A stretch of 64,000 bases of DNA from Corynebacterium kroppenstedtii DSM 44385 (GTDB lineage Bacteria > Actinomycetota > Actinomycetes > Mycobacteriales > Mycobacteriaceae), in assembly GCF_000023145.1 (NCBI RefSeq), contig NC_012704.1, positions 806,001 to 870,000 of the forward strand. The letters are read 5' to 3'. Shown one piece after another: positions 1 to 8,641 of this stretch. A model generated the notes under the pieces. That model had not been told where the DNA came from, searched no databases, and was given only the letters and a program-made list of their open reading frames with translations. Position 1 is the first letter of the stretch. Each line of letters begins with the position of its first letter. The position numbers were made by a program, and so were the translations under genes.

Positions 1-16
1 CCTACGAACAATGGTA

Positions 17-34
17 GGTAGATATTGGTCTACC
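17..34. repeat. Short perfect hairpin in the left-edge leader
   Basis: GGTAGA and TCTACC face each other across a 6-nt loop, and a further GGTAGA follows at 43-48. This could be an operator or the tail of a structured RNA that begins outside the window. I could not match it to RNase P RNA, tmRNA or a tRNA. No T-tract follows, so it is not an evident terminator. Confidence 0.3.
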
Positions 35-139
35 GCGGGCGAGGTAGACGAGAGTGAAATAAACTTGTTATGCGCCTGTGAAAAAATTGCGATTTTTACG
101 CGGTGACGGTTTTCACATACTTCAGGAAGGGCACTTGTT

Positions 140-331
140 ATGGCCACCGATGATCAAAAGTGGTACTTCAATTCAGAAACTAAGGAAGTTTCGCAGGGGA
201 AGAAGTCGAGCTGGTTCAACCGCATGGGCCCGTATGACTCCAAAGAAGAAGCCGAGCACGCGCTTGAGCGAGCTCATGAGCGCAATCAAGAGGCCGACGA
301 AGCCGATGAAGAGTGGGACGACGAGGACTAA
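140..331 (+). CDS. Small SPOR-like actinobacterial protein
   Basis: This 63-residue acidic protein opens with a pattern (W-Y-F-N near residues 8-11, then K-x-S-S-W and R-M-G-P-Y-D) that is familiar from small conserved actinobacterial proteins often labelled 'SPOR domain-containing'. The tail is almost entirely Asp/Glu. The ATG is preceded by AGGAAGG at 123-129, a good ribosome binding site. There is no signal peptide or membrane segment. The role is unknown; the SPOR label is family naming only and I see no evidence of peptidoglycan binding. It converges with the CYTH gene (stop codons 7 nt apart). Confidence 0.7.
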   Translation: MATDDQKWYFNSETKEVSQGKKSSWFNRMGPYDSKEEAEHALERAHERNQEADEADEEWDDED

Positions 332-338
332 CCGACGA

Positions 339-1082
339 CTAGTCGGGCATGGTATCGCCCATAGCCATGATGAGCTTGGACGGACTCGACGATTTCTTCG
401 CTCCCGCTGCTAGAGCGTGCTGAGAGAGTCGGTCCAAAAAGTCATCAGCAAAGCCACGAGCATCGCGCTGGGCGTCGCCATCGTGGTGATCGTCGAGGAT
501 CTCGGGGCTGAGTTCAATTTCCCATTCCCGCCAGTGCTGGGCTTGTCCACCGTCGAGGAGCCCGCGCGATGAGACGTGGTCGTCGCAGAATTCAGCTCCC
601 TTGTATGAGGTAGCGCTTCCGACTGATTCAGCACCTCCGTGCGAGCTGGGGGAGTCCACCATCACATCGGTCACGTGCCGCTCGTTGTCAACTTGTGCGA
701 TGGCGATAAAGTCCGCCGAGCTATCGTCTACCGGTGCAGCAGGCAGTGCCTCATGAAGTGCCTCAAGTAGCGTGCGAGGCGGATGAACATGGTGGGGGTC
801 CGTTGCGTCCCCCGCGTCCAATGGGGCATGGACTTCGCGACGCCCGCGCGTCCCCTGAAGTTTGAGATGCCATCCTTCGTCGGGGCCCCCGCTGCGACGT
901 CGCAACGTGATCTTATTCCTGGTCAACTGGAGGTCAGGTGTGTCGTAATACGTCGCCGAGAGCGTAAACCGCTGTTCAGCCCCAACCCCAGCGACTCCCT
1001 CCACCGCGGAAAAATCAGGCACCGGGGTGGCGTCGTCCACGGCAAATTTAACTTCGACTTCCAGCTGATCAGTAGAACTCAT
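339..1082 (-). CDS. CYTH domain protein
   Basis: This 247-residue protein begins with the E-V-E-V-K-F signature (residues 8-13) of the CYTH/triphosphate tunnel metalloenzyme fold. Alternating charged strands with R-R-R and K-L-Q follow around residues 60-75, as expected for a tunnel that binds triphosphate and metal ions. It resembles Rv2226 of M. tuberculosis, which likewise lies beside panB. Family activities include inorganic triphosphatase and adenylate cyclase; the substrate here cannot be told. The middle (about residues 125-185) is a variable Ser/Asp-rich insertion. A -10-like TACACT lies 7 nt before the ATG and no Shine-Dalgarno sequence is visible. Confidence 0.8.
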   Translation of the reverse strand: MSSTDQLEVEVKFAVDDATPVPDFSAVEGVAGVGAEQRFTLSATYYDTPDLQLTRNKITLRRRSGGPDEGWHLKLQGTRGRREVHAPLDAGDATDPHHVHPPRTLLEALHEALPAAPVDDSSADFIAIAQVDNERHVTDVMVDSPSSHGGAESVGSATSYKGAEFCDDHVSSRGLLDGGQAQHWREWEIELSPEILDDHHDGDAQRDARGFADDFLDRLSQHALAAGAKKSSSPSKLIMAMGDTMPD

Positions 1083-1089
1083 GACGCCA

Positions 1090-1095
1090 AGTGTA
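1090..1095 (-). promoter_or_regulatory. Candidate leaderless -10 hexamer of the CYTH gene
   Basis: On the minus strand TACACT ends 7 nt before the ATG. There is no purine-rich Shine-Dalgarno sequence, so transcription may start at the initiation codon. Confidence 0.45.
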
Positions 1096-1110
1096 GGTGC
1101 GTGCCGCCGT

Positions 1111-1968
1111 TTAAGCCTTCGGGTTGTCCGAGAATGCGTGGTCAGCGTCGGGGAAAGTGCCTTCGGCTACCCGGTCCCGGTACCGCCGGGCAGCGTCGCG
1201 CAGTTCCTGGCCAATCTGCCCGAATTCCTCGACAAAAGACGGTGTGCGACGCCCCGCCGGCATCGCCGCCATATCCTGCCAGACGAGTATTTGGCCGTCC
1301 GTTCCAGCGCCGGCACCAATACCGATCGTGGGGATGGGAAGCTCCTCCGTGATCTCCCGGGCAATCTCCTTCGGCACCATTTCAAGAACGACGGCCGACG
1401 CGCCAGCCTCACACACCGCTTTGGCATCACGGCTAAGCTGCTCAGCTCCGCTGCCACGCCCTTGCACCCGGAAACCACCCAGCGATGACACCGACTGAGG
1501 TGTAAACCCAATATGTGCCATCACGGCAATTCCGGCCTGAGTAATCGCCCGAATACGTGGCGCGATTCGCTCGCCGCCCTCGATTTTCACCATGTCTGCA
1601 CCAGAGCCATGAACCATCCGCACAGCATTAGCGATGGCGTACTCATCCGATTGCTCGTAGGCGCCGAAAGGAAGGTCCGCGACAACAAGCGCGTGGGGAG
1701 CGCCCCTGACCACAGCACCCGCCAGAGGGATGAGTTCCTCCATCGTGATCGCCGTCGTCGATGAATACCCATAAACGACGTTGGCCGCGGAATCACCGAC
1801 CAGAAGCACCGGGATGTCGGCGTCGTCAAAAATGCGAGCCGTCGTGAAGTCATAGGCAGTCAGCATTGCCCAACGCTTGCTCTCGCGCTTGAATTGATCG
1901 AGGTGATGAATCCGAGTCTTCCGCCTCGGCTTTTCTGACTGTTGCGGAGCGTCGGGGTGGGCAGACAT
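1111..1968 (-). CDS. panB: 3-methyl-2-oxobutanoate hydroxymethyltransferase
   Basis: The 285-residue product is PanB, which transfers a hydroxymethyl group from methylene-tetrahydrofolate to 2-oxoisovalerate to give ketopantoate, the first committed step to pantothenate and CoA. Recognisable blocks are M-L-T-A-Y-D near residue 35, L-V-G-D-S near residue 56, D-L-P-F-G near residue 99, V-K-I-E-G-G near residue 127, and H-I-G-F-T-P-Q near residue 152. Length is normal apart from a basic N-terminal leader of about 25 residues. It is cytoplasmic. The CYTH gene follows 28 nt downstream in the same direction, so the two may be co-transcribed. panC is not in the window. Confidence 0.95.
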   Translation of the reverse strand: MSAHPDAPQQSEKPRRKTRIHHLDQFKRESKRWAMLTAYDFTTARIFDDADIPVLLVGDSAANVVYGYSSTTAITMEELIPLAGAVVRGAPHALVVADLPFGAYEQSDEYAIANAVRMVHGSGADMVKIEGGERIAPRIRAITQAGIAVMAHIGFTPQSVSSLGGFRVQGRGSGAEQLSRDAKAVCEAGASAVVLEMVPKEIAREITEELPIPTIGIGAGAGTDGQILVWQDMAAMPAGRRTPSFVEEFGQIGQELRDAARRYRDRVAEGTFPDADHAFSDNPKA

Positions 1969-2246
1969 GGGCTGGTTCCTCTCTCAACTGAACAGGGATT
2001 GTCTCGGGGTTTCTCTGGGTATTTCTATCGGCGTGATTACCGGATGCGCCAGGGTTGGGGGTTTACCCCCACGCATCAAACATAATCGACACCAGCACGC
2101 GACGAGCCGATTCGCCGCGTTCATACGCTTCTGGCCGGGCCCTGATGCGGGTTGCTGGCACCCTGAATACCTGCTCATCGCGTACAAGACGGGACCCATA
2201 TACACGCGCTCTCTGGCTAACACGCGCCCATGTCCCACCCACCGAC

Positions 2247-2252
2247 TACCCT
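2247..2252 (+). promoter_or_regulatory. Candidate leaderless -10 hexamer of glnA2
   Basis: TACCCT ends 6 nt before the chosen ATG at 2259 and no Shine-Dalgarno sequence is present. The spacing fits a transcript that begins at or next to the start codon, and supports the downstream start over the in-frame codon at 2055. Confidence 0.5.
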
Positions 2253-2258
2253 GTAGGT

Positions 2259-3596
2259 ATGAATCGGCAACAAGAATTTGTCCTCCGAACCCTTGACGAA
2301 CGCGACATCCGCTTTGTGCGCCTCTGGTTCACCGATGTACAGGGATACTTAAAATCCGTGGCCATCGCCCCCGCCGAACTCGAAGGCGCATTCGCCGAAG
2401 GCATCGGATTCGACGGGTCAGCCATCGAGGGCTTCTCCCGCGTGTCAGAGTCCGACACCATCGCCCGCCCAGACCCATCCACATTCCAAATGCTGCCTTT
2501 CCCGCACGACGGCCAACTCGCGTCCGCGCGGATGTTCTGCGATATCACCCTGCCGGATGGTCAACCCTCCTACGCTGACCCCCGCCAAGTCTTGCGTCGG
2601 CAATTAAACAGAGCTGCCGACGATGGATTTACCTCCTACGTCCACCCCGAAATTGAGTTCTTCCTCGTCAGAAGCCTCATGACGGAAGGCAAAGAACCTA
2701 TCCCGACCGATAATGGCGGATACTTTGACCAGGCCGTCCACGACGAAGCTCCAGGGTTCCGCCGGGATGCCATCACGGCCCTCGAGTCGATGGGCATATC
2801 CGTCGAGTTTTCGCATCATGAAAACGCGCCGGGCCAGCAGGAAATCGACCTCCGCTATGACGATGTGTTGTCGATGGCGGACAACATTATGACTTTCCGT
2901 TTCCTCATTAAGCAGGTCGCTTTACAAAGCGGGGTGCGGGCGACGTTCATGCCGAAACCGTTTGCGAATAGAGCGGGCTCCGCTATGCACACCCACATGT
3001 CCCTCTTTGAAGGCGACACCAATGCATTCCATGATCCCGATGACGAATTCAACTTGTCGGCTACCGCGCGGTCTTTCGTCGCCGGAATCTTGGAGCACGC
3101 CAACGAAATTTCGGCCGTGACGAACCAGTGGGTCAACTCGTACAAGCGCGTGGTCTTCGGGGATGAAGCGCCGACGTCGGCAACGTGGGGCCTGTCTAAC
3201 CGATCAGCTTTGGTTCGTGTACCCCGATACACCTCGACAAAAGCCTCGTCACGTCGTGTCGAGGTCAGAAGCCCTGACTGCGCATGTAACCCCTACCTGG
3301 CATTTTCGGTGCTCCTGGCAGCGGGATTGAAAGGCGTGCGCGAAGGATACGAGCTCCCTCCCCAGGCTGAGGACGATATATCGTCCTTGACGCGCAGAGA
3401 ACGTCGCGCGCTCGGATACCGGGACCTTCCGACGTCGCTAGAAGAAGCGCTACGCGAAATGGAGCGTTCAGAACTTGTTGCGGACACCCTCGGTGAGCAC
3501 GTCTTCGAGTATTTCCTCCGCAACAAATGGCAAGAATGGCATGATTACCAAAGCCAGGTCACGCCATGGGAGTTGGACACCACGCTGGACTACTAA
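2259..3596 (+). CDS. glnA2: Glutamine synthetase GlnA2 (type I family)
   Basis: The 445-residue protein belongs to the glutamine synthetase family and starts like mycobacterial GlnA2 (M-N-R-Q-Q-E-F, then R-F-V-R-L-W-F-T-D). Ligand and metal motifs are present: G-F-D-G-S near residue 54, E-I-E-F-F in the N-lobe, H-E-N-A-P-G-Q-Q-E near residue 188, and N-R-S-A-L-V-R-V-P near residue 315. An in-frame codon at 2055 would add 68 residues lacking family resemblance, so I place the start at 2259. The adenylylation Tyr context of GlnA1 (D-L-Y-x-L-P-P-E) is absent, so GlnE probably does not control this enzyme. The physiological role of GlnA2 in corynebacteria is not settled. glnE follows 36 nt downstream. 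Confidence 0.92.
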   Translation: MNRQQEFVLRTLDERDIRFVRLWFTDVQGYLKSVAIAPAELEGAFAEGIGFDGSAIEGFSRVSESDTIARPDPSTFQMLPFPHDGQLASARMFCDITLPDGQPSYADPRQVLRRQLNRAADDGFTSYVHPEIEFFLVRSLMTEGKEPIPTDNGGYFDQAVHDEAPGFRRDAITALESMGISVEFSHHENAPGQQEIDLRYDDVLSMADNIMTFRFLIKQVALQSGVRATFMPKPFANRAGSAMHTHMSLFEGDTNAFHDPDDEFNLSATARSFVAGILEHANEISAVTNQWVNSYKRVVFGDEAPTSATWGLSNRSALVRVPRYTSTKASSRRVEVRSPDCACNPYLAFSVLLAAGLKGVREGYELPPQAEDDISSLTRRERRALGYRDLPTSLEEALREMERSELVADTLGEHVFEYFLRNKWQEWHDYQSQVTPWELDTTLDY

Positions 3597-3632
3597 AGCC
3601 AGGTCTGATTAGACACGAAAGCACGTGATCCC

Positions 3633-6600
3633 ATGACTTTCTTTCCCGCTCCTCACCGACCCCCCGAACCACGACTCCGGACGGCACGCGGAACACGATC
3701 TGCCGTGCCATCACCGTCTACCTTGGGTTTGACCAGTCCTCACGCGGCGTCTGACCTGCAAAAACTGGGGTGGGATAACCAGGAGTCGACCGGTCTTCTG
3801 TACTTCCTGGCCAATGTCGGTGACCCGGAGTTGGCTCTCAACACCCTCTACCGGCTCAACGAAAATCTCAAGCCGGGTTCCGACGAAACCACAGCGTTTC
3901 TCGACGCGATGCGGAACAACGAGGTCGTGCGGTCGCGTGTGCTTGCGCTGGTTGGGGGTTCCGCAGCGCTTGGGGATCACTTGGTTGCGAACCCTCACCT
4001 GTGGACATCGTTTGCTGATCCTATCCCGCACAGGGAGGAAATGATGGCAGCGATGCTGTCGTCGGTCGAAGCGGAGCCCGCTGCGAAACCAGAGGCCGAG
4101 GCATCGGGGGTGTCTGAGACGTCGGATGCGGCGGAGGGGAAAGAAGAGAGAAAGAAAGAGGGCTCCTTAAACAGCACGTCATCGTCGCAGTCAAGAGGGG
4201 GATCTGCCCGAGAAGGCTCTGTCCGCGAAGGATCGGTCGATCCGCGGATCTCTCAGGCCGGGATGTACCGCGCGGGAATAACCGGTACCGCGGCATACAC
4301 CCAGCTCAAGATGACATACCGAACACTGCTGATGCGCATTGCCGCCTCGGATTTAGCGAGCACAATTCCGTCCGGGGCTTTCCATCAATCCCAGTCCGAC
4401 GGTGGTGGCCGCCAAAGCTCCGCGCGAAGCGGCAGTTCAGCGGCACATGGGGGAGAGGACGGCAGCGAAGGAGCAGCATCGGCATCGCCCAACGAAAAGC
4501 GCGCCATGGCTCACCCTATGGGATTCGTTGAGGTCTCGGCCGCACTATCCGATCTTGCCGACGCAGCGCTCACCGCTGCACTCGCGGTCGCCGTCGCCAC
4601 GGTGTACCCCGACACCACCGCCGTCGATGCCCGATTGGCGGTCATCGCGATGGGGAAGTGCGGCGCGCGTGAACTGAACTACATCTCCGACGTCGACGTC
4701 ATCTTCGTCGGCGAGACCGCCGATGCGAAAACAACCCGTGTAGCCAGCGAATTCATCAAAGTCGGTTCCCGGTGTTTCTTCGAAGTGGATGCGGCCCTTC
4801 GTCCTGAAGGAAAAAGCGGGGCGCTCGTGCGCACACTCGAGAGCCACCTGAGTTATTACGAACGATGGGCCGATACCTGGGAGTTTCAGGCCCAGCTCAA
4901 GGCCCGACCCATGACCGGCGCCATGGATTTAGGCAAATCCTATGTCCAAGCAATCCAGCCGCGTGTGTGGCAGGCCTCCCAACGCGACTCATTTGTTGAC
5001 GACACCCAACATATGCGGCGGAGAGTCATCGATAACATCCCTAAAGAACAGCAAGAGCGTGAACTCAAACTCGGTGTCGGCGGCCTGAGGGATGTTGAAT
5101 TCGCAGTTCAGATGTTGCAGATGGTCCATGGCCGGATCGACCCCGATTTACGCGTCCGATCAACTATCAGCGCTCTTCAGGCCCTCATCCGCGGAGGGTA
5201 CGTCGGCCGGGAAGACGGTTCGCAGCTCATCGCCTGCTATGAATTCGTGCGTTTACTGGAGCACCGGCTTCAGCTGCAGAGGATCAAACGCACCCATATG
5301 CTGCCCGAGCCCGATGATGAGGACGCACTCCGGTGGCTCGCGCGGTCGTGCGGCATCGGCTCGACTTCCTCCATGACGAGCATCGAATCGCTCAAAAAGC
5401 TCATTGGGCGAGCATCGCGCCAAATTCACAGCCTGCACAACAAACTCTTCTTCCGGCCACTGCTTAATGCCGTCGCTCTTATCGACGACGAGACCGCGCG
5501 ATTGTCTCCCGACGCTGCCCGCCGCCAGCTGGCCGTGCTGGGCTACCAGTTCCCGGACCGCGCGTATGAGCACCTCAAAGCGCTCGCGTCGGGGACGACT
5601 CGTAAGGATCGCATCCAAGCGATGCTCCTCCCCACGCTCATGGAGTGGTTGGGCGACACCTCCGACCCCGACGCGGGCCTCTTGGCGTATCGCAAACTCT
5701 CCGACGTGCTGTACCACGATCCGTGGTTCCTCAGGATGCTCCGGGACGAGGGGATCGTCGGCCGTCGGCTCATGCACATTTTGGGAACATCTCCCTACGC
5801 CACGGAGTTAATCCTGGCCGCGCCGAACGTCGTCAAGCTTCTTGGCGACGGCGCCAACGGCCCGAAGCTCACGGACGTCAGCGCGTCCACGGTGACGCGG
5901 TCCCTCGTCACCACAGCGAGCAGGCACAAAGACCCTGATAAAGCGATTGCTGCGGCCCGGTCGCTGCGTCGAAAAGAACTAGCCCGCATTGCGTGTGCCG
6001 ATCTGTTAGGGATGATGTCCCTGGCCGATGTCTGCCACAGTCTCTCCTTGGTGTGGGATGCGGTGCTCGAAGCTGCCCTTTATGCGGAGATCCACGGGTG
6101 GACGGCCACACACCCCGATGAACCAATACCGGCGACGATGACCGTGATAGGCATGGGGCGCCTCGGCGGTGGCGAGTTGGGCTACGGATCGGATGCCGAC
6201 GTGCTGTTTGTGTGCGAGCCCGCCCACGACGATGTGAGCGAGGCAGACGCAGTGAAATGGGCCATCGGGATCGGCGATGCTGTGCGACGTCGGCTAGCGA
6301 AACCCTCGCAGGACCCCCGCTTGGACGTCGATCTTGACCTCCGCCCCGAGGGACGTAACGGCCCGACCGTGCGGACACTGAACTCGTATCACGCGTACTA
6401 CGAGCGGTGGGGCGAAACCTGGGAAGTCCAGGCCCTGCTGCGCGCAACGTGGATCGCCGGCGACGAAGACTTAGGCCGCCGTTTCCTCCACATGATCGAC
6501 AAGTTCCGCTACCCGGAGGGCGGTGTGAGCGATGCGACGGTCAGGGAAGTCCGCCGCATGAAAGCCCGCGTCGATGAAGAGCGCCTGCCCCGTGGGGCCA

Positions 6601-7013
6601 ACCGGAACACTCACACGAAACTGGGTCGCGGTGCATTGACCGACATTGAATGGACAGTGCAGTTGCTCACGCTCCAACACGCGCATGAGTACCCGGAGCT
6701 GCACAACACGTCCACGATGGCGACCCTCCGGGCTATCGAAAACGTCGGGCTCCTCGAGCCTGAGGATTGTGAAACTCTGCGGACCGCATGGCAAACAGCG
6801 ACGAAAGCACGCAACGCCCTTGTCTTGGTGCGCGGAAAGCGGACCGATCAGCTACCCGAGCCGGGTGCTGCGCTGGCGCACACAGCGGGCGCCGCAGGGT
6901 GGGAACCCGAGCACTACCAGGAGTTTTTGGACAACTACTTGAAAGTTACCCGCCAAGCGAGGAAAGTAATCGATCGGGTCTTCTGGGGGGAGGATGAGTT
7001 TATGCATCGCTGA
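3633..7013 (+). CDS. glnE: Glutamine synthetase adenylyltransferase/deadenylylase
   Basis: GlnE (1,126 residues) adenylylates and deadenylylates glutamine synthetase according to nitrogen status. Two nucleotidyltransferase modules are clear: G-K-C-G-A-R-E-L-N-Y followed by S-D-V-D near residues 340-352, and G-R-L-G-G-G-E-L-G-Y followed by S-D-A-D near residues 840-855. Each is followed by a D-L-R-P-E-G or A-L-R-P-E-G block and a Y-Y-E-R-W motif. The protein is longer than the roughly 1,000-1,050 residues usual in relatives. Two low-complexity insertions explain this: about residues 140-207 (Glu/Lys/Ser-rich, with three R-E-G-S/A-type repeats) and about residues 250-290 (Ser/Gly-rich). The start is uncertain, since no clear Shine-Dalgarno sequence precedes it. 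The substrate glnA lies at 12,068-13,504. Confidence 0.93.
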   Translation: MTFFPAPHRPPEPRLRTARGTRSAVPSPSTLGLTSPHAASDLQKLGWDNQESTGLLYFLANVGDPELALNTLYRLNENLKPGSDETTAFLDAMRNNEVVRSRVLALVGGSAALGDHLVANPHLWTSFADPIPHREEMMAAMLSSVEAEPAAKPEAEASGVSETSDAAEGKEERKKEGSLNSTSSSQSRGGSAREGSVREGSVDPRISQAGMYRAGITGTAAYTQLKMTYRTLLMRIAASDLASTIPSGAFHQSQSDGGGRQSSARSGSSAAHGGEDGSEGAASASPNEKRAMAHPMGFVEVSAALSDLADAALTAALAVAVATVYPDTTAVDARLAVIAMGKCGARELNYISDVDVIFVGETADAKTTRVASEFIKVGSRCFFEVDAALRPEGKSGALVRTLESHLSYYERWADTWEFQAQLKARPMTGAMDLGKSYVQAIQPRVWQASQRDSFVDDTQHMRRRVIDNIPKEQQERELKLGVGGLRDVEFAVQMLQMVHGRIDPDLRVRSTISALQALIRGGYVGREDGSQLIACYEFVRLLEHRLQLQRIKRTHMLPEPDDEDALRWLARSCGIGSTSSMTSIESLKKLIGRASRQIHSLHNKLFFRPLLNAVALIDDETARLSPDAARRQLAVLGYQFPDRAYEHLKALASGTTRKDRIQAMLLPTLMEWLGDTSDPDAGLLAYRKLSDVLYHDPWFLRMLRDEGIVGRRLMHILGTSPYATELILAAPNVVKLLGDGANGPKLTDVSASTVTRSLVTTASRHKDPDKAIAAARSLRRKELARIACADLLGMMSLADVCHSLSLVWDAVLEAALYAEIHGWTATHPDEPIPATMTVIGMGRLGGGELGYGSDADVLFVCEPAHDDVSEADAVKWAIGIGDAVRRRLAKPSQDPRLDVDLDLRPEGRNGPTVRTLNSYHAYYERWGETWEVQALLRATWIAGDEDLGRRFLHMIDKFRYPEGGVSDATVREVRRMKARVDEERLPRGANRNTHTKLGRGALTDIEWTVQLLTLQHAHEYPELHNTSTMATLRAIENVGLLEPEDCETLRTAWQTATKARNALVLVRGKRTDQLPEPGAALAHTAGAAGWEPEHYQEFLDNYLKVTRQARKVIDRVFWGEDEFMHR

Positions 7014-7157
7014 GTCCCCGTCAGAGGAATCCTAAGAGCGATAAATGTCACGGCGTGGAGTTGTCGACAGGTGTCGCGGATTCGTTAGAGTATCCATGTC
7101 TGGCCGGGCCTGGCCGGCGCATGCAGGACATGAGTGACAAAATAGTACGGAGTTAAT

Positions 7158-7769
7158 GTGGGCGAGCGATCATCGATCGTGATTTCCCGGTACGGGAACA
7201 CACTTATCCAGTTCATCAAGTTTGGGCTGGTCGGTGGCTCGGGAGTCATCGTGAACATGGTGGCCCTGGTGATCGCAAACAAGCTCTTCGGCTGGGGGTT
7301 TGATGTCACACCACATGACACCGTGCTCAACCTTCTAGGAACCCGCTTCCACCTGCGGTGGTACCACATTTTCGCGACCATCGCGTTCGTCGTGGCAAAC
7401 ACCTGGAATTTCCAAATCAACCGCTGGTGGACGTTCAAGTCTCATGGCCACGGCCGCTGGCTCCGCGAATTCCTGGCCTTCTTCGCTGTCGGTCTGCTGA
7501 GCTGGGTGGTCTCGCAAATCGTGATGACCCTACTGATGAACCCGACGTCCCCGCTGGAACTCTCACCCCGAATTTTCGACAGCTCCACCGGGCTCCGAAA
7601 CCAACTGTATTGGGCCAACTTGATCGGCATTTTTGTGGCCATGCCCGTGAACTTTGTGGTCAACAAACTGTGGACATTCAAAGCAGTCCGCGTCTCCCGT
7701 GTGCCCGACAAGTATGAATTGTTGACTGAAAAACAACTCCGTGACCGGGAGCTATCCCGCAAAAGCTAA
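7158..7769 (+). CDS. GtrA family membrane protein
   Basis: This 203-residue protein has the GtrA pattern: F-I-K-F-G-L-V-G-G near the N terminus, then four hydrophobic segments at about residues 20-45, 65-90, 105-125 and 150-170, and the typical W-N-F-x-x-N-R-W-W-T-F and N-F-V-V-N-K-L-W-T-F motifs. GtrA-like proteins are thought to help move polyprenyl-linked sugars across the membrane and serve cell-surface glycosylation. The GTG start has GGAG 5 nt upstream; an ATG two bases earlier is out of frame. The last 4 nt overlap the convergent MarR gene. The substrate is unknown. Confidence 0.85.
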   Translation: MGERSSIVISRYGNTLIQFIKFGLVGGSGVIVNMVALVIANKLFGWGFDVTPHDTVLNLLGTRFHLRWYHIFATIAFVVANTWNFQINRWWTFKSHGHGRWLREFLAFFAVGLLSWVVSQIVMTLLMNPTSPLELSPRIFDSSTGLRNQLYWANLIGIFVAMPVNFVVNKLWTFKAVRVSRVPDKYELLTEKQLRDRELSRKS

Positions 7770-8281
7770 GCTTGCGTGGTCTCCGCTGGTGGGCATGCGC
7801 ACGTGGGTATCTCGGGATTGTTGGTGTGGATAGCGTTAAGAAGCCGATCGAAAACAGTCGAGAGATAGTCGACGTCGCCGTCCTCTAATTGTGCGAAAAG
7901 ATTCTTGCGCACCGTGTCGACGTGACCGGGAGCGACGTGCTCAATAGCTTTTCGACCCTTATCGGTGACAGAGACGACAGAAGCGCGCCCGTCGTGGGGG
8001 TCGTCGTTACGAATAACGAGACCACGTTTCTGCATTCTGCTGACCTGATGTGACAGTCGGCTGCGCTCCCACAGCATACGGTCGGCCAGAAGTGTGACAC
8101 GGAGTTCCCCGTCGGGGGCTTCGCTTAAATTGACGAGGACCTCAAAGTCTGCGAGGGACAGATCGCCCTCGTTATGTAGTTGCCGGGCGATCACCGTGTT
8201 GAGTTCATCATGAAATCGTAAGAATGATCGCCAGACGTGTTGTTGCTGCGGGCTCAGCCAGATCGCGGAAGAATCGGACAT
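7766..8281 (-). CDS. MarR family transcriptional regulator
   Basis: The 171-residue protein has the MarR winged-helix core. A helix-turn-helix lies around residues 55-80, and the wing R-x-x-D-P-x-D-G-R-A-S is at about residues 92-102, followed by V-T-D-K-G-R-K. The C terminus carries a C-A-C-P pair of cysteines that might sense redox state, but that is speculation. It is transcribed divergently from poxB across a 360-bp spacer, so poxB and itself are plausible targets. TATGAT lies 6 nt before the ATG and no Shine-Dalgarno sequence is seen. Confidence 0.88.
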   Translation of the reverse strand: MSDSSAIWLSPQQQHVWRSFLRFHDELNTVIARQLHNEGDLSLADFEVLVNLSEAPDGELRVTLLADRMLWERSRLSHQVSRMQKRGLVIRNDDPHDGRASVVSVTDKGRKAIEHVAPGHVDTVRKNLFAQLEDGDVDYLSTVFDRLLNAIHTNNPEIPTCACPPAETTQA

Positions 8282-8287
8282 GTTGTC

Positions 8288-8293
8288 ATCATA
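8288..8293 (-). promoter_or_regulatory. Candidate leaderless -10 hexamer of the MarR gene
   Basis: TATGAT on the minus strand ends 6 nt before the ATG, without a Shine-Dalgarno sequence in between. Confidence 0.45.
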
Positions 8294-8563
8294 CGGTGTA
8301 GTAGGTGGCGTTCGCTGTGTAAGTCTGGGCTAGGGTCCGCGCGATGTCTCTCGGTGAAAGTCACATTGAATATAGCCATGTTAGGTAGGTCTCAATTGAA
8401 TGTTATTCGCGCAGGTAGATAGGTAAAATGCACCTTTGTTAGTTGATGTATCATAAATAGCGGTGTGTACGCGTGGTGAAGCGCGTTGCTCTCTATGTGG
8501 CAAGGGGAGTAGACACAGTATCGCGAACGGTTTACCCGGGCTGATCTTTCGATACATCCTCCA

Positions 8564-8593
8564 TGGAGACCTGTGGAGATCCTTGGAGACCTC
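8564..8593 (+). repeat. Three tandem 10-bp repeats before poxB
   Basis: TGGAGACCTG, TGGAGATCCT and TGGAGACCTC stand directly side by side, each starting TGGAGA, with a period of exactly 10 bp. The array ends 48 nt before the poxB start. Such phasing puts each copy on the same face of the helix, which suits cooperative binding of a regulator. Confidence 0.7.
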
Positions 8594-8641
8594 AAGCTTG
8601 TGGTACCTCAGAAAGTGTTAAGAACCTTAGGAAGGTAATTA

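Larger units (their letters stand above)
8282..8641. promoter_or_regulatory. Divergent control region between MarR gene and poxB
   Basis: This 360-bp spacer is noticeably AT-rich in its middle. It holds the -10 of the MarR gene (TATGAT, 8288-8293, minus strand), two ATTGAA words (about 8366 and 8395, the second inside a CAATTG palindrome), the 10-bp repeat array at 8564-8593, and the poxB ribosome binding site GGAAGG at 8631-8636. No additional gene is evident. Confidence 0.6.

Noticed and set aside
1-139. 3' end of a structural RNA (RNase P RNA or tmRNA) at the left edge
   Set aside because: A short hairpin is present, but none of the conserved blocks of these RNAs could be matched.
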